64,000 nt of DNA from Saprospiraceae bacterium (GTDB lineage Bacteria; Bacteroidota; Bacteroidia; Chitinophagales; Saprospiraceae). Location: assembly GCA_022844565.1 (NCBI GenBank), contig JALHLK010000011.1, positions 57,043-121,042 on the forward strand. Direction: 5' to 3'. The notes beneath the pieces were generated by a model. It did not search any database and was not told where the DNA came from. It saw nothing but the letters and a program-made list of their open reading frames with translations. The position numbers were made by a program, and so were the translations under genes. This document shows positions 8,483 to 18,141 of the stretch, piece after piece (within the stretch, counting starts at the first letter, position 1; each line of letters starts with the position of its first letter).

Positions 8483-10657
8483 ATGCCTACGAAGGTCTTA
8501 ATTGTAACTCCTCCTTTTACCCAGCTCAATACGCCCTATCCTGCTACGATGTATTTAAAAGGGTTTCTCAATACCTTAGGTATAGAAAGCAGACAAGCGG
8601 ACTTAGGAATTGAAGTAATACACAGGTTATTTACGGCTGAAGTGCTCGGTAATATCTTTGCATCAAAACCAAATAGTGATGCCTTAGAAGACGAAAACTT
8701 AATGAGAATATACCAACTAAGGAATCGATACATCTCGACCATAGATCCTGTCTTAGCTTTTTTATCGGGTAAAAATAGAAGTCTAGCGTACACCATTGTA
8801 CTTCGAAGTTATTTGCCAGAGGCTAAAAGATTTCAAGATTTCGAGCATGCAGAGGATACTTTTGGTGAGCTAGGTATCATTGATAAGGCCAAGCATATTG
8901 CGACCTTGTATTTAGAAGATTTGGGGGATTATATTACGGCCATTGTTGACCCTTATTTTGGATTTAATAGATATGCTGAATCCATTTCTAGATCAGCGTC
9001 AAGCTTTGAATTATTGGATTCGGAGTTGAAGAAAGATGATAGTATCGTTTCTATCTTGACAAAGGGGATTTTAGATGAGCACATTGTCCAATCGGGTGCA
9101 AATCTGGTGTGTATCACGTGTCCCTTTCCAGGTAACTTATTCAGCGCGTTAAAATGTGGTCAGTTTATCAAGCGGCATTATCCAAATACAAAAGTATGCC
9201 TTGGGGGAGGATATGTCAATACAGAATTAAGGAGTGTACGCGATGAGCGATTATTTGATTACATCGACTTTGTTTGTTTAGATGATGGTGAAATGCCTTT
9301 AACTGCATTGATCGAATATTTGGATGGAAATCGGCTTTTAGCTCACTTGAAGCGTACATTTATCAAAGAAAATGGAGTAGTACAATACATCAATGGAGCA
9401 CCAGAAAAGGATATTGCTCAACGCGAAACTGGCACCCCTGACTACAGCGACCTATATTTAGATAAATACCTTACCATCTTGGAGATTACCAATGCTATGC
9501 ATAGATTGTGGAGTGATGGCAGGTGGAATAAGCTGACATTAGCTCATGGTTGCTATTGGGGCAAATGTAGCTTTTGTGATATAAGTTTAGATTATATAGC
9601 AAGATACGAACCCATCACAGCATCTATGCTTTGTGATAGAATTGAGACGATCATCAAGCAAACAGGCGAGCATGGATTTCATTTTGTGGACGAAGCAGCT
9701 CCACCGGCCTTAATGGGAGAATTGGCGGTAGAGATCATCAAAAGAAAACTGACCGTGGTGTGGTGGACGAACATAAGATTTGAAAAATCATTCACGCATG
9801 ATTTATGTAAACTACTTCGTGCTTCTGGATGTATAGCCGTGAGTGGGGGCTTGGAGGTAGCCAGTGATCGGTTACTTGCATTGATGAAAAAAGGGGTAAC
9901 TATCGAACAAGTGACACGTGTAGCAGGTGCATTTACAGATGCTGGTATCATGGTTCATGCGTATCTCATGTATGGTTTTCCTACACAAACCGATCAGGAG
10001 ACGATTGATTCGCTCGAGGTAGTAAGACAAATGTTTCAAGCCAACATCTTACAATCGGGGTTTTGGCACCGATTTGCTATGACATCACATAGTCCTGTCG
10101 GGTTAGATCCTGCTGCTTATGGAGTACAAAAGACAGGGCCCATATTTGCTGGTTTTGCTGATAATGACAATGATCATATCGATCCCACTGGTGGCGAACA
10201 TGATGCATATGGAGAAGGATTGAGAGTATCTTTATTTAATTATATGAATGGTGCAGGTTTTGAAGTTGATCTACAGCAATGGTTTGGAGATCACAAAGTA
10301 CCTAGAACTACCCATAAAAAAAACATGATACAAACCATTTTAACTCGGGAGATCGAGGTAACGACTAGAACCAATGCCAATGTGATTTATATCGGGATAT
10401 TACCTACCATTTTGGAAGAAACAGCTTCTGTTACGACACTTTTGTTTTATGTACAACAAGAAGAGGTTGCGATCGATCTAGAAATAACCGAAGCAAATTG
10501 GTTACTTAGCACGCTTCCTAAAGTTGCTGATGGAGAAAAGATGCTGCTCCATGACTTTAGCAAAAGCTACGAGGAGTACACGGGTTTTAGATTTGAAGAA
10601 TTCATGGGATGTGACTTGTGGCCAGAGTTGAGAGATATGGGATTGCTAGTGGTATAA
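8483..10657 (+). CDS. B12-binding-domain radical SAM protein with unusual CX4CX2C motif
   Basis: A 724-residue protein. The N-terminal region (about 1-290) has the Rossmann-type layout of cobalamin-binding domains, starting [11 protein letters not shown] and with LGGGYVNTE near 247. The radical SAM barrel follows. The iron-sulfur cysteines lie at residues 357, 362 and 365 in [12 protein letters not shown], which is CX4CX2C rather than the canonical CX3CX2C. Further radical SAM features are the HFVDEA strand and the [10 protein letters not shown] segment. The C-terminal 150 residues are unassigned. The gene is single, so the substrate is unknown. An anaerobic modification or methyl-transfer reaction is the family expectation, not a demonstrated role. 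Confidence 0.8.
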   Translation: MPTKVLIVTPPFTQLNTPYPATMYLKGFLNTLGIESRQADLGIEVIHRLFTAEVLGNIFASKPNSDALEDENLMRIYQLRNRYISTIDPVLAFLSGKNRSLAYTIVLRSYLPEAKRFQDFEHAEDTFGELGIIDKAKHIATLYLEDLGDYITAIVDPYFGFNRYAESISRSASSFELLDSELKKDDSIVSILTKGILDEHIVQSGANLVCITCPFPGNLFSALKCGQFIKRHYPNTKVCLGGGYVNTELRSVRDERLFDYIDFVCLDDGEMPLTALIEYLDGNRLLAHLKRTFIKENGVVQYINGAPEKDIAQRETGTPDYSDLYLDKYLTILEITNAMHRLWSDGRWNKLTLAHGCYWGKCSFCDISLDYIARYEPITASMLCDRIETIIKQTGEHGFHFVDEAAPPALMGELAVEIIKRKLTVVWWTNIRFEKSFTHDLCKLLRASGCIAVSGGLEVASDRLLALMKKGVTIEQVTRVAGAFTDAGIMVHAYLMYGFPTQTDQETIDSLEVVRQMFQANILQSGFWHRFAMTSHSPVGLDPAAYGVQKTGPIFAGFADNDNDHIDPTGGEHDAYGEGLRVSLFNYMNGAGFEVDLQQWFGDHKVPRTTHKKNMIQTILTREIEVTTRTNANVIYIGILPTILEETASVTTLLFYVQQEEVAIDLEITEANWLLSTLPKVADGEKMLLHDFSKSYEEYTGFRFEEFMGCDLWPELRDMGLLVV

Positions 10658-10660
10658 ATA

Positions 10661-10687
10661 GGGCTTGCTGAAAAAGTCATCAAGCCC
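10661..10687. terminator. hairpin just after the radical SAM gene
   Basis: GGGCTTG and CAAGCCC form a 7-bp perfect stem with a 13-base loop, three bases after the stop codon. There is no T-run after it, so it may instead be the outer end of the repeat element that follows. Confidence 0.4.
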
Positions 10688-10692
10688 ATTAC

Positions 10693-10936
10693 TAGCATAT
10701 ACTTTTGTTCTTTTGTCTTGATACAAAAGAACCAAAAAATCAAGGCTGTTAGAAATTTAACTAAAATCTTTCCTTCAATCCTAAATTCTAAAAACTCGCT
10801 TTAACCTATGTACTTCTTTCTTCACTTGAGGTTATATTTGCTTCAACTCAACTTTATTAAGCAGAAAGTGCTCAAACAGTTTAGAATTTTTAACGGATTG
10901 ACTACAAGATTTCTTAACGCTAAATTTCTAAAGGCC
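10693..10936. repeat. long imperfect inverted repeat (MITE-like element)
   Basis: In the 480-base gap between genes, 10744-10798 pairs with 10877-10936. The shared blocks, read from the right arm, are TTTAGAATTT, GGATTGA, AAGATTT and AAATTTCTAA, with small gaps. The loop of about 78 bases has no gene. A second hairpin, TTTTGTTCTTTTGT/ACAAAAGAACCAAAA, lies just before it at 10693-10738. Short inverted ends GCTGAAA (10667) and TTTCAGC (11059) bracket the region. The layout suggests a non-autonomous mobile repeat. The 60-codon open frame at 10808-10990 lies partly in the right arm and is not a credible gene. Confidence 0.6.
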
Positions 10937-11080
10937 GACCAAGAAAAAGAAATTCCAGTAAACGCATATGCAAGGAAAAATACTAAGTAGTACTAAATAC
11001 CTTGCATTTAATTTTTAAAATTTAAAAAAATATTATTGATAATCAAATGGTTAGATTATTTCAGCAGACTCTAAATAAGA

Positions 11081-11111
11081 AGAGGTACGCTGACATGATC
11101 AGAATACCTCT
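11081..11111 (-). terminator. hairpin downstream of the fasciclin gene
   Basis: AGAGGTA/TACCTCT outer stem with a coaxial inner stem CTGA/TCAG, 28 bases past the stop of the leftward fasciclin gene. On the minus strand it is followed by TCTTATTT, a weak U-tract. Probably a transcription terminator or 3' stabilising hairpin. Confidence 0.6.
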
Positions 11112-11138
11112 ACTAATAAACCATTAAAACAGAATTAA

Positions 11139-11645
11139 TTATTTTGGCATTACTACGCCATCAATTACATGGATTACGCCATTTGTTCCTTTTAAATCTG
11201 TAGCTGTTACGAATACAGAGTTTCCTTTTTCATCAGTTAATTTTACTTTTCCTTTGTCTAATGATCCAGTTAATTTACCACCTTGTACTGTTGTTAAAAC
11301 TGCTTTACCTTTTCCAGCTTTGATAGCTGCCATTACTGCTGCAGCATCGATGTTGCCACTCACAACGTGATACGTTAAGATGCCAGCTAAAGTTGCTTTG
11401 TTTTCTGGTTTCAAAAGTGTTTCAACTGTTCCTGCTGGTAATTTAGCAAATGCAGCATTGGTTGGTGCAAATACGGTGAAAGGACCTGCGCTCTTTAATG
11501 TAGCTACTAAGTCTGCAGCTCCTACAGCAGCAACGAGTGTAGTGTGATCCGCTGATCCAGCTGCGATATCAACGATGTCTTTAGCTTGTCCAATTGCGAA
11601 TGTAGAGATAGCTGTTGCGAAAAATAGAATAAATAATGATTTCAT
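11139..11645 (-). CDS. secreted fasciclin (FAS1) domain protein
   Basis: A 168-residue protein with a Sec signal peptide (about 1-19, ending AIGQA) and one FAS1 domain filling the rest. FAS1 landmarks are GPFTVFAPTNAAFAKLP near 54-70, LTYHVV near 90-95 and the C-terminal GVIHVIDGVVMPK. FAS1 domains mediate adhesion to surfaces or matrix. It is probably a periplasmic or exported adhesion or stress protein. It is transcribed alone with a hairpin behind it. The sequence is rich in Ala and Lys, unlike its neighbours, which is normal for this family. Confidence 0.95.
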   Translation of the reverse strand: MKSLFILFFATAISTFAIGQAKDIVDIAAGSADHTTLVAAVGAADLVATLKSAGPFTVFAPTNAAFAKLPAGTVETLLKPENKATLAGILTYHVVSGNIDAAAVMAAIKAGKGKAVLTTVQGGKLTGSLDKGKVKLTDEKGNSVFVTATDLKGTNGVIHVIDGVVMPK

Positions 11646-11810
11646 CTTTAAAATTTTTGTTTAAGTATTTAATTAATAATGTTAAACAAACATGATGTGC
11701 ATCTTTAAGTTTTGAGATCAATATTCATTTAACTAATAATTAAGATTTGTCAAAAATTTGATCGGATAGTAAATCATAATTTCTTTTTTGATTATTAAAA
11801 TCTTTTCTAG

Positions 11811-12341
11811 TTATGGTTTTTTTGTACCTTTTGAAAGAGTCATGGAAATTTGCCCTGCATGATGGGCATTATGGTACAAAATATGAGAGAACAAGCGTAA
11901 TCGATTAACTTTGCCAAAAAAGGGAGTTTCAATTTCTTCCGACCACCACTGTTCGGTGTTTTTATTGACGATCTTTTGTAATAAGGCAAAGCCAGATGTA
12001 AGTAATTGTTTACTTTCTTCAAAGTTTTTACCTTGACCGACGTCTTGTTGTCCCATTGTAGTATTTTGAATGGAAGTTTCTTCCCCTAAAAAAGTGCCAA
12101 ATAAATGTATTGTTTCGCCAATGTGTCGGTAGATAAAACCTACGGATGCTGCTTTGTCATTTAGACGCATTGAAATGTTGTCATTGGTCACCTGATTTAA
12201 GGCAAATCCATTGGTCATTTCATTTTGAATCAGGAGGTCGGTAAGTATTTGCTTTGTCATATTCGTTGAAGTATTAGAATTTACTTGAGCCATTAATTGT
12301 AGACTAATGAATGCCAAAAAGAAAGAAAAAATATTTTTCAT
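11811..12341 (-). CDS. DinB-like protein with signal peptide
   Basis: DinB-fold four-helix protein. I start it at the ATG at 12341, which shares one base with the stop of the upstream gene (TAATG), rather than at an ATG 18 bases further out. This gives a clean N-terminal hydrophobic signal ([11 protein letters not shown]...LMAQ). The metal-site histidines of the fold are visible as YRHIGE near residue 65 and ILYHNAHHAGQI near 155-165. Such enzymes include thiol transferases and many of unknown function. Export would be unusual for DinB proteins but is seen in Bacteroidota. It is the last gene of an ArsR-SRPBCC-DinB operon. Confidence 0.8.
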   Translation of the reverse strand: MKNIFSFFLAFISLQLMAQVNSNTSTNMTKQILTDLLIQNEMTNGFALNQVTNDNISMRLNDKAASVGFIYRHIGETIHLFGTFLGEETSIQNTTMGQQDVGQGKNFEESKQLLTSGFALLQKIVNKNTEQWWSEEIETPFFGKVNRLRLFSHILYHNAHHAGQISMTLSKGTKKP

Positions 12342-12808
12342 TATATCGTCTTTAAACAATTATCTAGATTTGAAAAAAGAGTGTCAAATTGTTGTTGCAT
12401 GCCATGTTGTACCATAGCATCGCGAACTTCTTCGTTATTGCAAATTATTTGAATGGTAAGTTGGGTTTGATCTGTATTTGTTTCTTCTACAGAATGAATT
12501 TCAAGTGTTGGGATCACTTTAAAAGGTAAGCCTATAAATTCTGATGTTTTTATAATGCGTTCATTGGGAATAATCTCGTGAAAAACACCTTTAAATCCAT
12601 ATGTATTTCCATCAGGACCAATGTGTTCACTTTCATAGCTTCCTCCGTTTTTGCCTTCAAAAGTTTTGAAAGTAAAAGGTTGTACCTGCCATTGGATGAT
12701 CAAATCTTCTTCGACAAGTAGACGGAAGACTAAGCTTTTATTGGCATTGAAACTACGTTCTATCCAAATATCTTGCTTTCCTTTTTCGGCTGTGATGTTT
12801 GTTGTCAT
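12341..12808 (-). CDS. SRPBCC (AHSA1-like) domain protein
   Basis: A 155-residue protein of the activator-of-Hsp90-like SRPBCC family, a hydrophobic-ligand-binding fold. The start [20 protein letters not shown], the central [13 protein letters not shown] and the final helix [17 protein letters not shown] are typical. Such genes are often co-transcribed with an ArsR-type repressor, as here. Its start overlaps the repressor stop by four bases (ATGA) and its stop shares one base with the DinB start. Ligand unknown. Confidence 0.9.
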   Translation of the reverse strand: MTTNITAEKGKQDIWIERSFNANKSLVFRLLVEEDLIIQWQVQPFTFKTFEGKNGGSYESEHIGPDGNTYGFKGVFHEIIPNERIIKTSEFIGLPFKVIPTLEIHSVEETNTDQTQLTIQIICNNEEVRDAMVQHGMQQQFDTLFSNLDNCLKTI

Positions 12809-13128
12809 TTTGTATTTTTTAAATTATCAAGAATTGTATCCATTTTGTCAAATCGTGCTTCCCATAGCTGTCGGAACGGCTCAATAAAGTCTGCTATTTG
12901 TTTCATGTTTTTAGAATTGATATGGTAAATAATCTCTCTGCCTTTGTGTTCTTGTCTTAAAAGACCACATTCTGTTAGAATCTGAATGTGTTTTGAAATG
13001 GTTTGTCTACTACTGATAAATTGATTAGCAATGGCACCTGCACCCATCGCACCGGCTGCCAATAAAACCAGAATTGACCTTCGGGTAGGGTCGGCAATAG
13101 CTTGAAAAACGTCTCTTCTTATTTCCAT
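12805..13128 (-). CDS. ArsR-family transcriptional repressor
   Basis: A winged-helix regulator of about 107 residues. I choose the ATG at 13128 ([17 protein letters not shown]), the usual N-terminus of this group. The frame is open to 13230, but that would overlap the upstream desaturase gene and the promoter. The recognition helix region is [19 protein letters not shown], followed by the wing [11 protein letters not shown]. It lacks the Cys pairs of metal sensors, so it probably belongs to the non-metal ArsR type linked to SRPBCC proteins. It heads a three-gene operon and probably represses itself through repeats around its promoter. Confidence 0.9.
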   Translation of the reverse strand: MEIRRDVFQAIADPTRRSILVLLAAGAMGAGAIANQFISSRQTISKHIQILTECGLLRQEHKGREIIYHINSKNMKQIADFIEPFRQLWEARFDKMDTILDNLKNTK

Positions 13129-13132
13129 AAAC

Positions 13133-13180
13133 GCAGTTATTTGATTGCAAATATAAATGCAGTTATTTAGCTGCGCAAGT
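13133..13180 (-). promoter_or_regulatory. promoter and putative operator of the ArsR operon
   Basis: On the minus strand TATATTTG (13155-13148) matches TAnnTTTG, with TTG at 13178-13176 as -33. The 10-mer AAATAACTGC occurs twice, at 13142-13133 and 13168-13159, 26 bases apart and flanking the -7 box. This is a likely binding pair for the repressor. The leader before the ATG at 13128 is short. Confidence 0.5.
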
Positions 13181-13219
13181 TTTTTTAAAAAAAAATGACT
13201 TTTTAGTCCATACAGATAT

Positions 13220-14101
13220 CTAATTATCAAATTCTTTATAGACTATAGATGGGTCATAGTCGTTTTTTGTTCTTATAGAATGTAATTCACTTTCTGGTCT
13301 TTTTGACCGAATGATAGGAAACATCAATTGAACATACCATGGCTCTTTTATTTGATTCCATGCACCAAATTTTGTGGGATATTTTCTAGTTATTTTAGCT
13401 GTTCCAAAAATCATATCCCATATGAAAAGTAAATTGCCATAATTCCCATTTGGGTGAGAAACTCCATCTTCGGCTGTAAGTCCATGATGAGCAAAATGTG
13501 TACTAGGTGTAGAAATTACTCTTTCAATTATCCAAGCAATAGGATGTAGAAATTTATATTTATATAGAAATCTGTCCCATTTGGTTTCGCTATGTGCAAG
13601 CAAAATAACTACCAATTTGATAGGAAGATAAAATAAGTAAACATACCCCATTCCTAAAAAGATTAATAACGCGGAAAGCCAAATACCGGGCATTAATGCA
13701 TAATAAAGTATAGCGTTTCTGTAAGTCACAAGTACCCCCATTTCTTCTACAACATGGTGCGGTCTGTGCAATTTCCACATTATCCGATTAGAATGAGAGA
13801 GTCTATGCCACCAGTATTGTGTCATATCATCTAAAATTAAGAATGCCAAAACTTGCCAACCTATTGCAGAATTTATGAAGTAGTCTTCATATTGAGGTAG
13901 CCAATTTTTCCCCATCCAAATGGTTAAAATAAAAATTGCAGGTTGTACAAGTGTTGGTAAAGTGAACAAGCTGACTAATTCAATAGTCCAATCATTTTTG
14001 GTTCTCCTATCTTCGAAATATAATCCTCCCATAGCCTCAATAATCCCTAAGATTAAAAGAAGAACGACTGGTATTGATTTACTAATTAATTCATTTTCCA
14101 T
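13220..14101 (-). CDS. sterol desaturase / fatty acid hydroxylase family membrane protein
   Basis: A 293-residue integral membrane di-iron enzyme. The histidine clusters are HRLSH (HX3H, about residue 98), HRPHH (HX2HH, about 111) and HFAHHG near residue 202. Four to five hydrophobic segments surround them. The family hydroxylates or desaturates sterols, fatty acids or carotenoids, and the substrate here is unknown. The upstream flank (14182-14342) carries one copy of the dispersed repeat also found at 35.6, 43.1 and 45.7 kb. Confidence 0.9.
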   Translation of the reverse strand: MENELISKSIPVVLLLILGIIEAMGGLYFEDRRTKNDWTIELVSLFTLPTLVQPAIFILTIWMGKNWLPQYEDYFINSAIGWQVLAFLILDDMTQYWWHRLSHSNRIMWKLHRPHHVVEEMGVLVTYRNAILYYALMPGIWLSALLIFLGMGYVYLFYLPIKLVVILLAHSETKWDRFLYKYKFLHPIAWIIERVISTPSTHFAHHGLTAEDGVSHPNGNYGNLLFIWDMIFGTAKITRKYPTKFGAWNQIKEPWYVQLMFPIIRSKRPESELHSIRTKNDYDPSIVYKEFDN

Positions 14102-14181
14102 ACATTATTATTAATCTGTTACTTTATGATGTTTCGCATTCTTAACCAATTAAATTAAGAAAATTATTGCCACCAAGCATC

Positions 14182-14342
14182 AACATTTTAAGTTGGAAAG
14201 ATGTCAGTCTAGGGCAAAGATTATTTTTAATTTTTATAACTGCTTATAGCATTAAAAGTACAGATTTTTTTTATTTCACAATTTTTTTGACCGTTAAAAT
14301 TATGTAAGAATGAGTTTTTACAGCATTTATGTGTTGATTTTG
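14182..14342 (-). repeat. dispersed upstream repeat, copy A
   Basis: This AT-rich block lies 80 bases upstream of the desaturase start. Its core (14258-14342) shares the exact 19-mer GTTAAAATTATGTAAGAAT with copy B at 35.7 kb, plus GTACAG at one end and GTTGATTTTG at the other. Copies C and D lie at 43.1 and 45.8 kb. All four have the same orientation relative to the leftward gene that follows. The remaining bases up to 14528 hold only a hairpin with a T-run (14469-14512). Confidence 0.65.
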
Positions 14343-14468
14343 TTTGATTGATAGGTTGTTTTTGGGGTTCGGGTTTATCTTTTTGATAAAAGAACTTTCG
14401 TAGAAAATTGATATTTGATGATTTTTTTTAAAAAAGACCTTTTCTTAAATTCTAGCACAACTACTTGG

Positions 14469-14512
14469 TCGCTATGCCCTACATAGCGAGAAGCCTCTTC
14501 TGTTTTTTTTTT
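14469..14512 (+). terminator. hairpin plus T-run on the plus strand
   Basis: TCGCTATG-CCCTA-CATAGCGA forms a perfect 8-bp stem (14469-14489). It is followed by a small GAAG/CTTC hairpin and a run of ten T (14503-14512). As a terminator it would act on rightward transcription, yet no rightward gene precedes it within several kilobases. It lies just beyond the 3' end of the leftward sulfatase gene. Confidence 0.45.
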
Positions 14513-14528
14513 AGTAAGTTATATCTTT

Positions 14529-15956
14529 TTAAGGCTTTTTAGCTTTTAACTCTTTCATCAATAAATTTACTAAATCTGGATGTTGATCAGCTATATTTTT
14601 GGTTTCTTTCTCCGCTGTTCTAATATCATATAGTTCCACAAATCCATCAGAATGATGTATCAGACGATGTGTTTTTGTTCTTATGGTTTTGGCATCTTCC
14701 TTATAGGCAATAGCGGTATGACCAGACGATTCACGTGGATTTTCTAAAATTTGTTTTAGCGAAACTCCTTGAACGAATGTAGGTGTTTCTATTCCAGTCA
14801 AATCACAAAGTGTTGGAAAAATATCAAGCGTTTCTACAATGGCGTTGGTTTTGATATTCAAATTTTTCATTTTAGGATAGTGAATAATTAGCGGTGAATG
14901 CAAAGATTCTTCAAACAAACTGTGCTTGCCCCAAATGGCATGTTCACCTAAGTGCCAACCATGATCACCCCAAAGAACAACGACGGTATTTTTATCGGCT
15001 CCAGTTCGTTTTAATTCTGTAAGAATTTTACCTACTTGAGCATCAGCATAACTGACACATGCTGCATAATGCCGTCGTAGTTCATCTGCAAAAACAGAAT
15101 CTTGATTTGGATGTTTGCCCCATCTGTTGTATTGATTAAATTCACCAGAACCATGCCACGTTGTTCTTCCTTCTGGTTTCTCGCGGTGGGCAATAGGTGG
15201 TAGCACAACATTTGCATATCTGTCATAATAGGATTTTGGAGCTCCAAATGGTAAATGCGGCTTAATTATTCCAACAGCAAGGAAAAATGGCTTTTGGTCA
15301 TCTTCAGAAAGCTCATTAAGTTGGTTTAACGCCTCCTTTGTAATTGCCGCGTCTGGATAAATATTATCATCTCCCTCAACTTTTTGAAAAACGTCCATTT
15401 TTCTGGTGTTAATTCGTATTTCACCGTGAGCCAATCCATGCATCATGCCACGTGGATGCTCCCACTCCAACACGGGCATCAGATTTTTGTCCCATGCATT
15501 TGGCATTTCGATTATAGTACTATCATTCCAATCAACGCCCCCTTTTCCGCCAGGGTGGTGAGATACTTTGCCAACTGACACAGTTGTATACCCCTTTGTT
15601 TTAAACCACTCTGGCATACTGGGATTTATTATTTCATTTCCTTGTTTTATTTTTTTGGCTCGTATGAAAAGTGCATCATTGGTAGCGGGTCCATAAAGAC
15701 CAGTTAATAAAGTATAACGGGATGGTCCACAACTTGGTGCATTCACGAAATGTTTAAGAAAGGAGACTCCTTTGGTGGCAAACTCGTCAATATTAGGAGA
15801 AATAATGTAATTTGCTCCAAAGCTTTTGAGTTCGGGGCGAAGGTCATCAACAGTAATAAGGAGTACATTAAGCCTTTGAGAAGGTTTTGGGTTTTTAAAA
15901 TTGGTTATAAAAAAAACGGGTAAAATGCCAAAAGTAAACGATATTAATCTCTTCAT
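14529..15956 (-). CDS. sulfatase, iduronate-2-sulfatase-like, exported
   Basis: A 475-residue type I sulfatase that hydrolyses sulfate esters, probably from sulfated polysaccharides, in the periplasm. An N-terminal signal (about 1-22) precedes the core. The metal site starts at VDDLRPE (Asp37, Asp38). The active-site signature [12 protein letters not shown] has Cys76 of the C-x-P-S-R motif, which becomes formylglycine. [10 protein letters not shown] is the second conserved region. The layout is closest to iduronate-2-sulfatase-like proteins common in Bacteroidota and Planctomycetes. No SusCD pair or formylglycine-generating enzyme is in the window. Confidence 0.92.
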   Translation of the reverse strand: MKRLISFTFGILPVFFITNFKNPKPSQRLNVLLITVDDLRPELKSFGANYIISPNIDEFATKGVSFLKHFVNAPSCGPSRYTLLTGLYGPATNDALFIRAKKIKQGNEIINPSMPEWFKTKGYTTVSVGKVSHHPGGKGGVDWNDSTIIEMPNAWDKNLMPVLEWEHPRGMMHGLAHGEIRINTRKMDVFQKVEGDDNIYPDAAITKEALNQLNELSEDDQKPFFLAVGIIKPHLPFGAPKSYYDRYANVVLPPIAHREKPEGRTTWHGSGEFNQYNRWGKHPNQDSVFADELRRHYAACVSYADAQVGKILTELKRTGADKNTVVVLWGDHGWHLGEHAIWGKHSLFEESLHSPLIIHYPKMKNLNIKTNAIVETLDIFPTLCDLTGIETPTFVQGVSLKQILENPRESSGHTAIAYKEDAKTIRTKTHRLIHHSDGFVELYDIRTAEKETKNIADQHPDLVNLLMKELKAKKP

Positions 15957-16034
15957 AAAAACCCTTTTATTTCCTTTTTTTTGTTTTTATTTTTTCTAAA
16001 ATAAACTCCAAATTCATTTTATTATTTTTCTACA

Positions 16035-16042
16035 CAAAAATA
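16035..16042 (-). promoter_or_regulatory. -7 promoter element for the sulfatase gene
   Basis: The minus strand reads TATTTTTG, matching TAnnTTTG, about 80 bases upstream of the sulfatase ATG at 15956. A TTG lies 17 bases further upstream, slightly closer than ideal. Confidence 0.35.
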
Positions 16043-16235
16043 AGACAACCCAAACTCATCAACTTTGCATCTTTATTTTCAATATCTTTACACTAATTTT
16101 GTAGTTAATGACTTTTCTGAACTTATTACCTTTGCTTTAGTAAAATTACGAAATGTTTGACTATTGCGAGACTTTATTTTTAGCTTATGTCTTTATACAT
16201 TAAAATCGTAATAGAACCAAATAAGTAGTCTTTTG

Positions 16236-17735
16236 TTAATTTATATCCATTGATGTCTTATTTACCCGATAACGCGTAACTGATTTATCAAAGAAATGTG
16301 ATGCAATATGTAACGGGCGCATGTTATATCGTTTTTTAGAGCGATGGCCACCGCTTTTAACGAGAATTTTCTTTAATAGCTTAATGGTATCGATGATGTA
16401 TTCACCTTTATTGAGCATAACACATTCCGCTTTTGCAGCATGCGCAGCGTCGGTCACTTCACTACGGGTGGCAACGCCTGATTTACTGTAAGATTCGAGC
16501 ACTTGTGTGGCCCAAATAACAGGAGCATGGGCAGCTTCACAAATCCATATTATTTCATCTTGAATTTCGCTTAATCTTTCAAAACCTATTTCTACGGCAA
16601 GGTCTCCTCTTGCTATCATAACACCATAAGATTCATCTTTCATAGCTTCAAGTAACAAGGATGGCAAATTTATTACGGCATCAGGAGTTTCTATTTTTAA
16701 TATTAGCTTTGGCTTACTTTTATATTTATTAAAAACTTTTCTAACCAATTTAATATCAGCTGCATTGCGCAAAAAACTGCAACCCACAAGATTGGCATGT
16801 TTGGCAATAAATGGAATGGTTTTTAAGTCAGATTTAGTAAGCGCGGGTAGGTCAATGTGAGTATCTGGTAAATTTAAACCTTTTTCTTTCTTTATAAATG
16901 GCTTTTTTGAAGAAATCCGTGTAATCTTCAAATATTGTTTATCATTTTTATTGATTACTACCCCTTCAAATTTTCCATCATCTATGATTATTTTTTCCCC
17001 TTCTTTTAGATTGGTAAAGACGCCATTTTCATAACAGGCAATGGCTTTTTCATTGTTTTTTACTTCTGCTTCGGCCTCAACCAACAAAATTTCCATTCCT
17101 ATTTTCACTTTGATTTCCCCATCCTTTTTGCCCTTGCCAGGTAAATCAACACGCATTTTAGGTCCCGCAATATCCATGTATATTTTGCATGGGCGTCCAC
17201 TTTTTTCAGCTGCACTATGTACTGCTTCAATCAATGTCAGCCAGTTCTTTTCATCCCCATGTGCACAATTAATGCGAGCTACATTCATCCCAGCTTCAAT
17301 CAATTTTTTAATAATTGGCAAATTGTCAACAAAGGATGTATCCAGTGTCACCATGATGTGGGGAATGGAAGGGTCTTTTTTAAAGCCAAATAAGTCAGTG
17401 GCAAACCGATTTAATTCATTTTGTGCGTGATAATAATCATATTCTGATATATCCTTTTCGGGTAATGAGGCTCCCAATCGTTGCCTGATTGATTGGATTT
17501 GTTTTAAAATATGGCTTTCTGAACTTGCAAGGCTCGACAGGCCGGCATGATGCAAGTTATCCTGTAGTAAGCGAATATCTTCATTTCTCAAAGCAAGATA
17601 TTGGATTAAGTTTGTTGCGCTTTTTTGTTGCAATTGATGCAGCGAAGAGATCAATTTTTTATGATTTAAACTCGCATTCGTTATTTTCTTTTCGAGTACT
17701 TGTAAATCGTGTTGGAGTTTTTTTAATTCTTCCAT
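16236..17735 (-). CDS. pyruvate kinase-like protein, divergent
   Basis: A 499-residue protein with a helical, coiled-coil-like N-terminus (about 1-110), then a pyruvate kinase barrel. Key residues persist: ILKIET (catalytic Lys and metal Glu), MIARGDLAVE (metal Asp) and ATQVLES. The usual CTIGP start is replaced by VTLDTS, NFSHG by NCAHG and MLSGET by MLNKGEY. The C-terminal allosteric domain is absent; the protein ends shortly after the barrel. It may be an active but unregulated pyruvate kinase or a relative with another substrate. It is transcribed alone, with a possible -7 element (TAGATTTG) at 17762-17755. Confidence 0.75.
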   Translation of the reverse strand: MEELKKLQHDLQVLEKKITNASLNHKKLISSLHQLQQKSATNLIQYLALRNEDIRLLQDNLHHAGLSSLASSESHILKQIQSIRQRLGASLPEKDISEYDYYHAQNELNRFATDLFGFKKDPSIPHIMVTLDTSFVDNLPIIKKLIEAGMNVARINCAHGDEKNWLTLIEAVHSAAEKSGRPCKIYMDIAGPKMRVDLPGKGKKDGEIKVKIGMEILLVEAEAEVKNNEKAIACYENGVFTNLKEGEKIIIDDGKFEGVVINKNDKQYLKITRISSKKPFIKKEKGLNLPDTHIDLPALTKSDLKTIPFIAKHANLVGCSFLRNAADIKLVRKVFNKYKSKPKLILKIETPDAVINLPSLLLEAMKDESYGVMIARGDLAVEIGFERLSEIQDEIIWICEAAHAPVIWATQVLESYSKSGVATRSEVTDAAHAAKAECVMLNKGEYIIDTIKLLKKILVKSGGHRSKKRYNMRPLHIASHFFDKSVTRYRVNKTSMDIN

Positions 17736-17899
17736 GGTATTTTTTAATTATTTACAAATCTAATGGAGTTTGTCAAATATTCTCATTATAAATGAACTGA
17801 AACGTACTAAAATCCTTTTTTTATACTAAAACTGGCTATAATATTTATACATTATTGACTTGCTGTTTTGCTTTAATATCATTTAAGGAAGACATAAGA

Positions 17900-18123
17900 C
17901 TATAAATTAATAACTGCAGTAATCGTATCCTTGAAATCCTTCTGATTTATATTTTTTAGTGTTTGGCCAACCAGTTTTTAATACCTTCTCGGTTTTTATA
18001 AAGCGTTTCGTTACATTCCTCCGGATCATCATGTTGGCGAGTTTTTGCTGGGGGCGTTTCCATTACTTCTTGTAATTTCAAAATGCTCGGCTTAAATAAC
18101 TCCACGGCACTACGAAAGCTTAG
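17900..18123 (-). pseudogene. gene fragment followed by a duplicated GH116 tail
   Basis: In the 400-base gap after the DinB gene, the minus strand from 18123 to 17959 reads an open C-terminal fragment of about 50 residues. It contains ILKLQEVMETPPAKTRQ and ends NWLAKH-stop, but has no credible start and a stop just upstream. I do not recognise the family. At 17932-17900 follows a 33-base copy of the last ten codons and stop of the GH116 gene (18810-18778), with one mismatch. The pattern suggests a local duplication or insertion that brought in the DinB gene. Confidence 0.55.
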
Positions 18124-18141
18124 TTTTTGTTAGTAGTTTTT

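Noticed and set aside
10808-10990. Rightward 60-codon open frame
   Set aside because: It covers the loop and right arm of an inverted-repeat element and has no family features or promoter.
13129-13230. Longer N-terminus for the ArsR-family regulator
   Set aside because: It would overlap the upstream desaturase gene and run through the TAnnTTTG promoter; the ATG at 13128 gives the normal family N-terminus.
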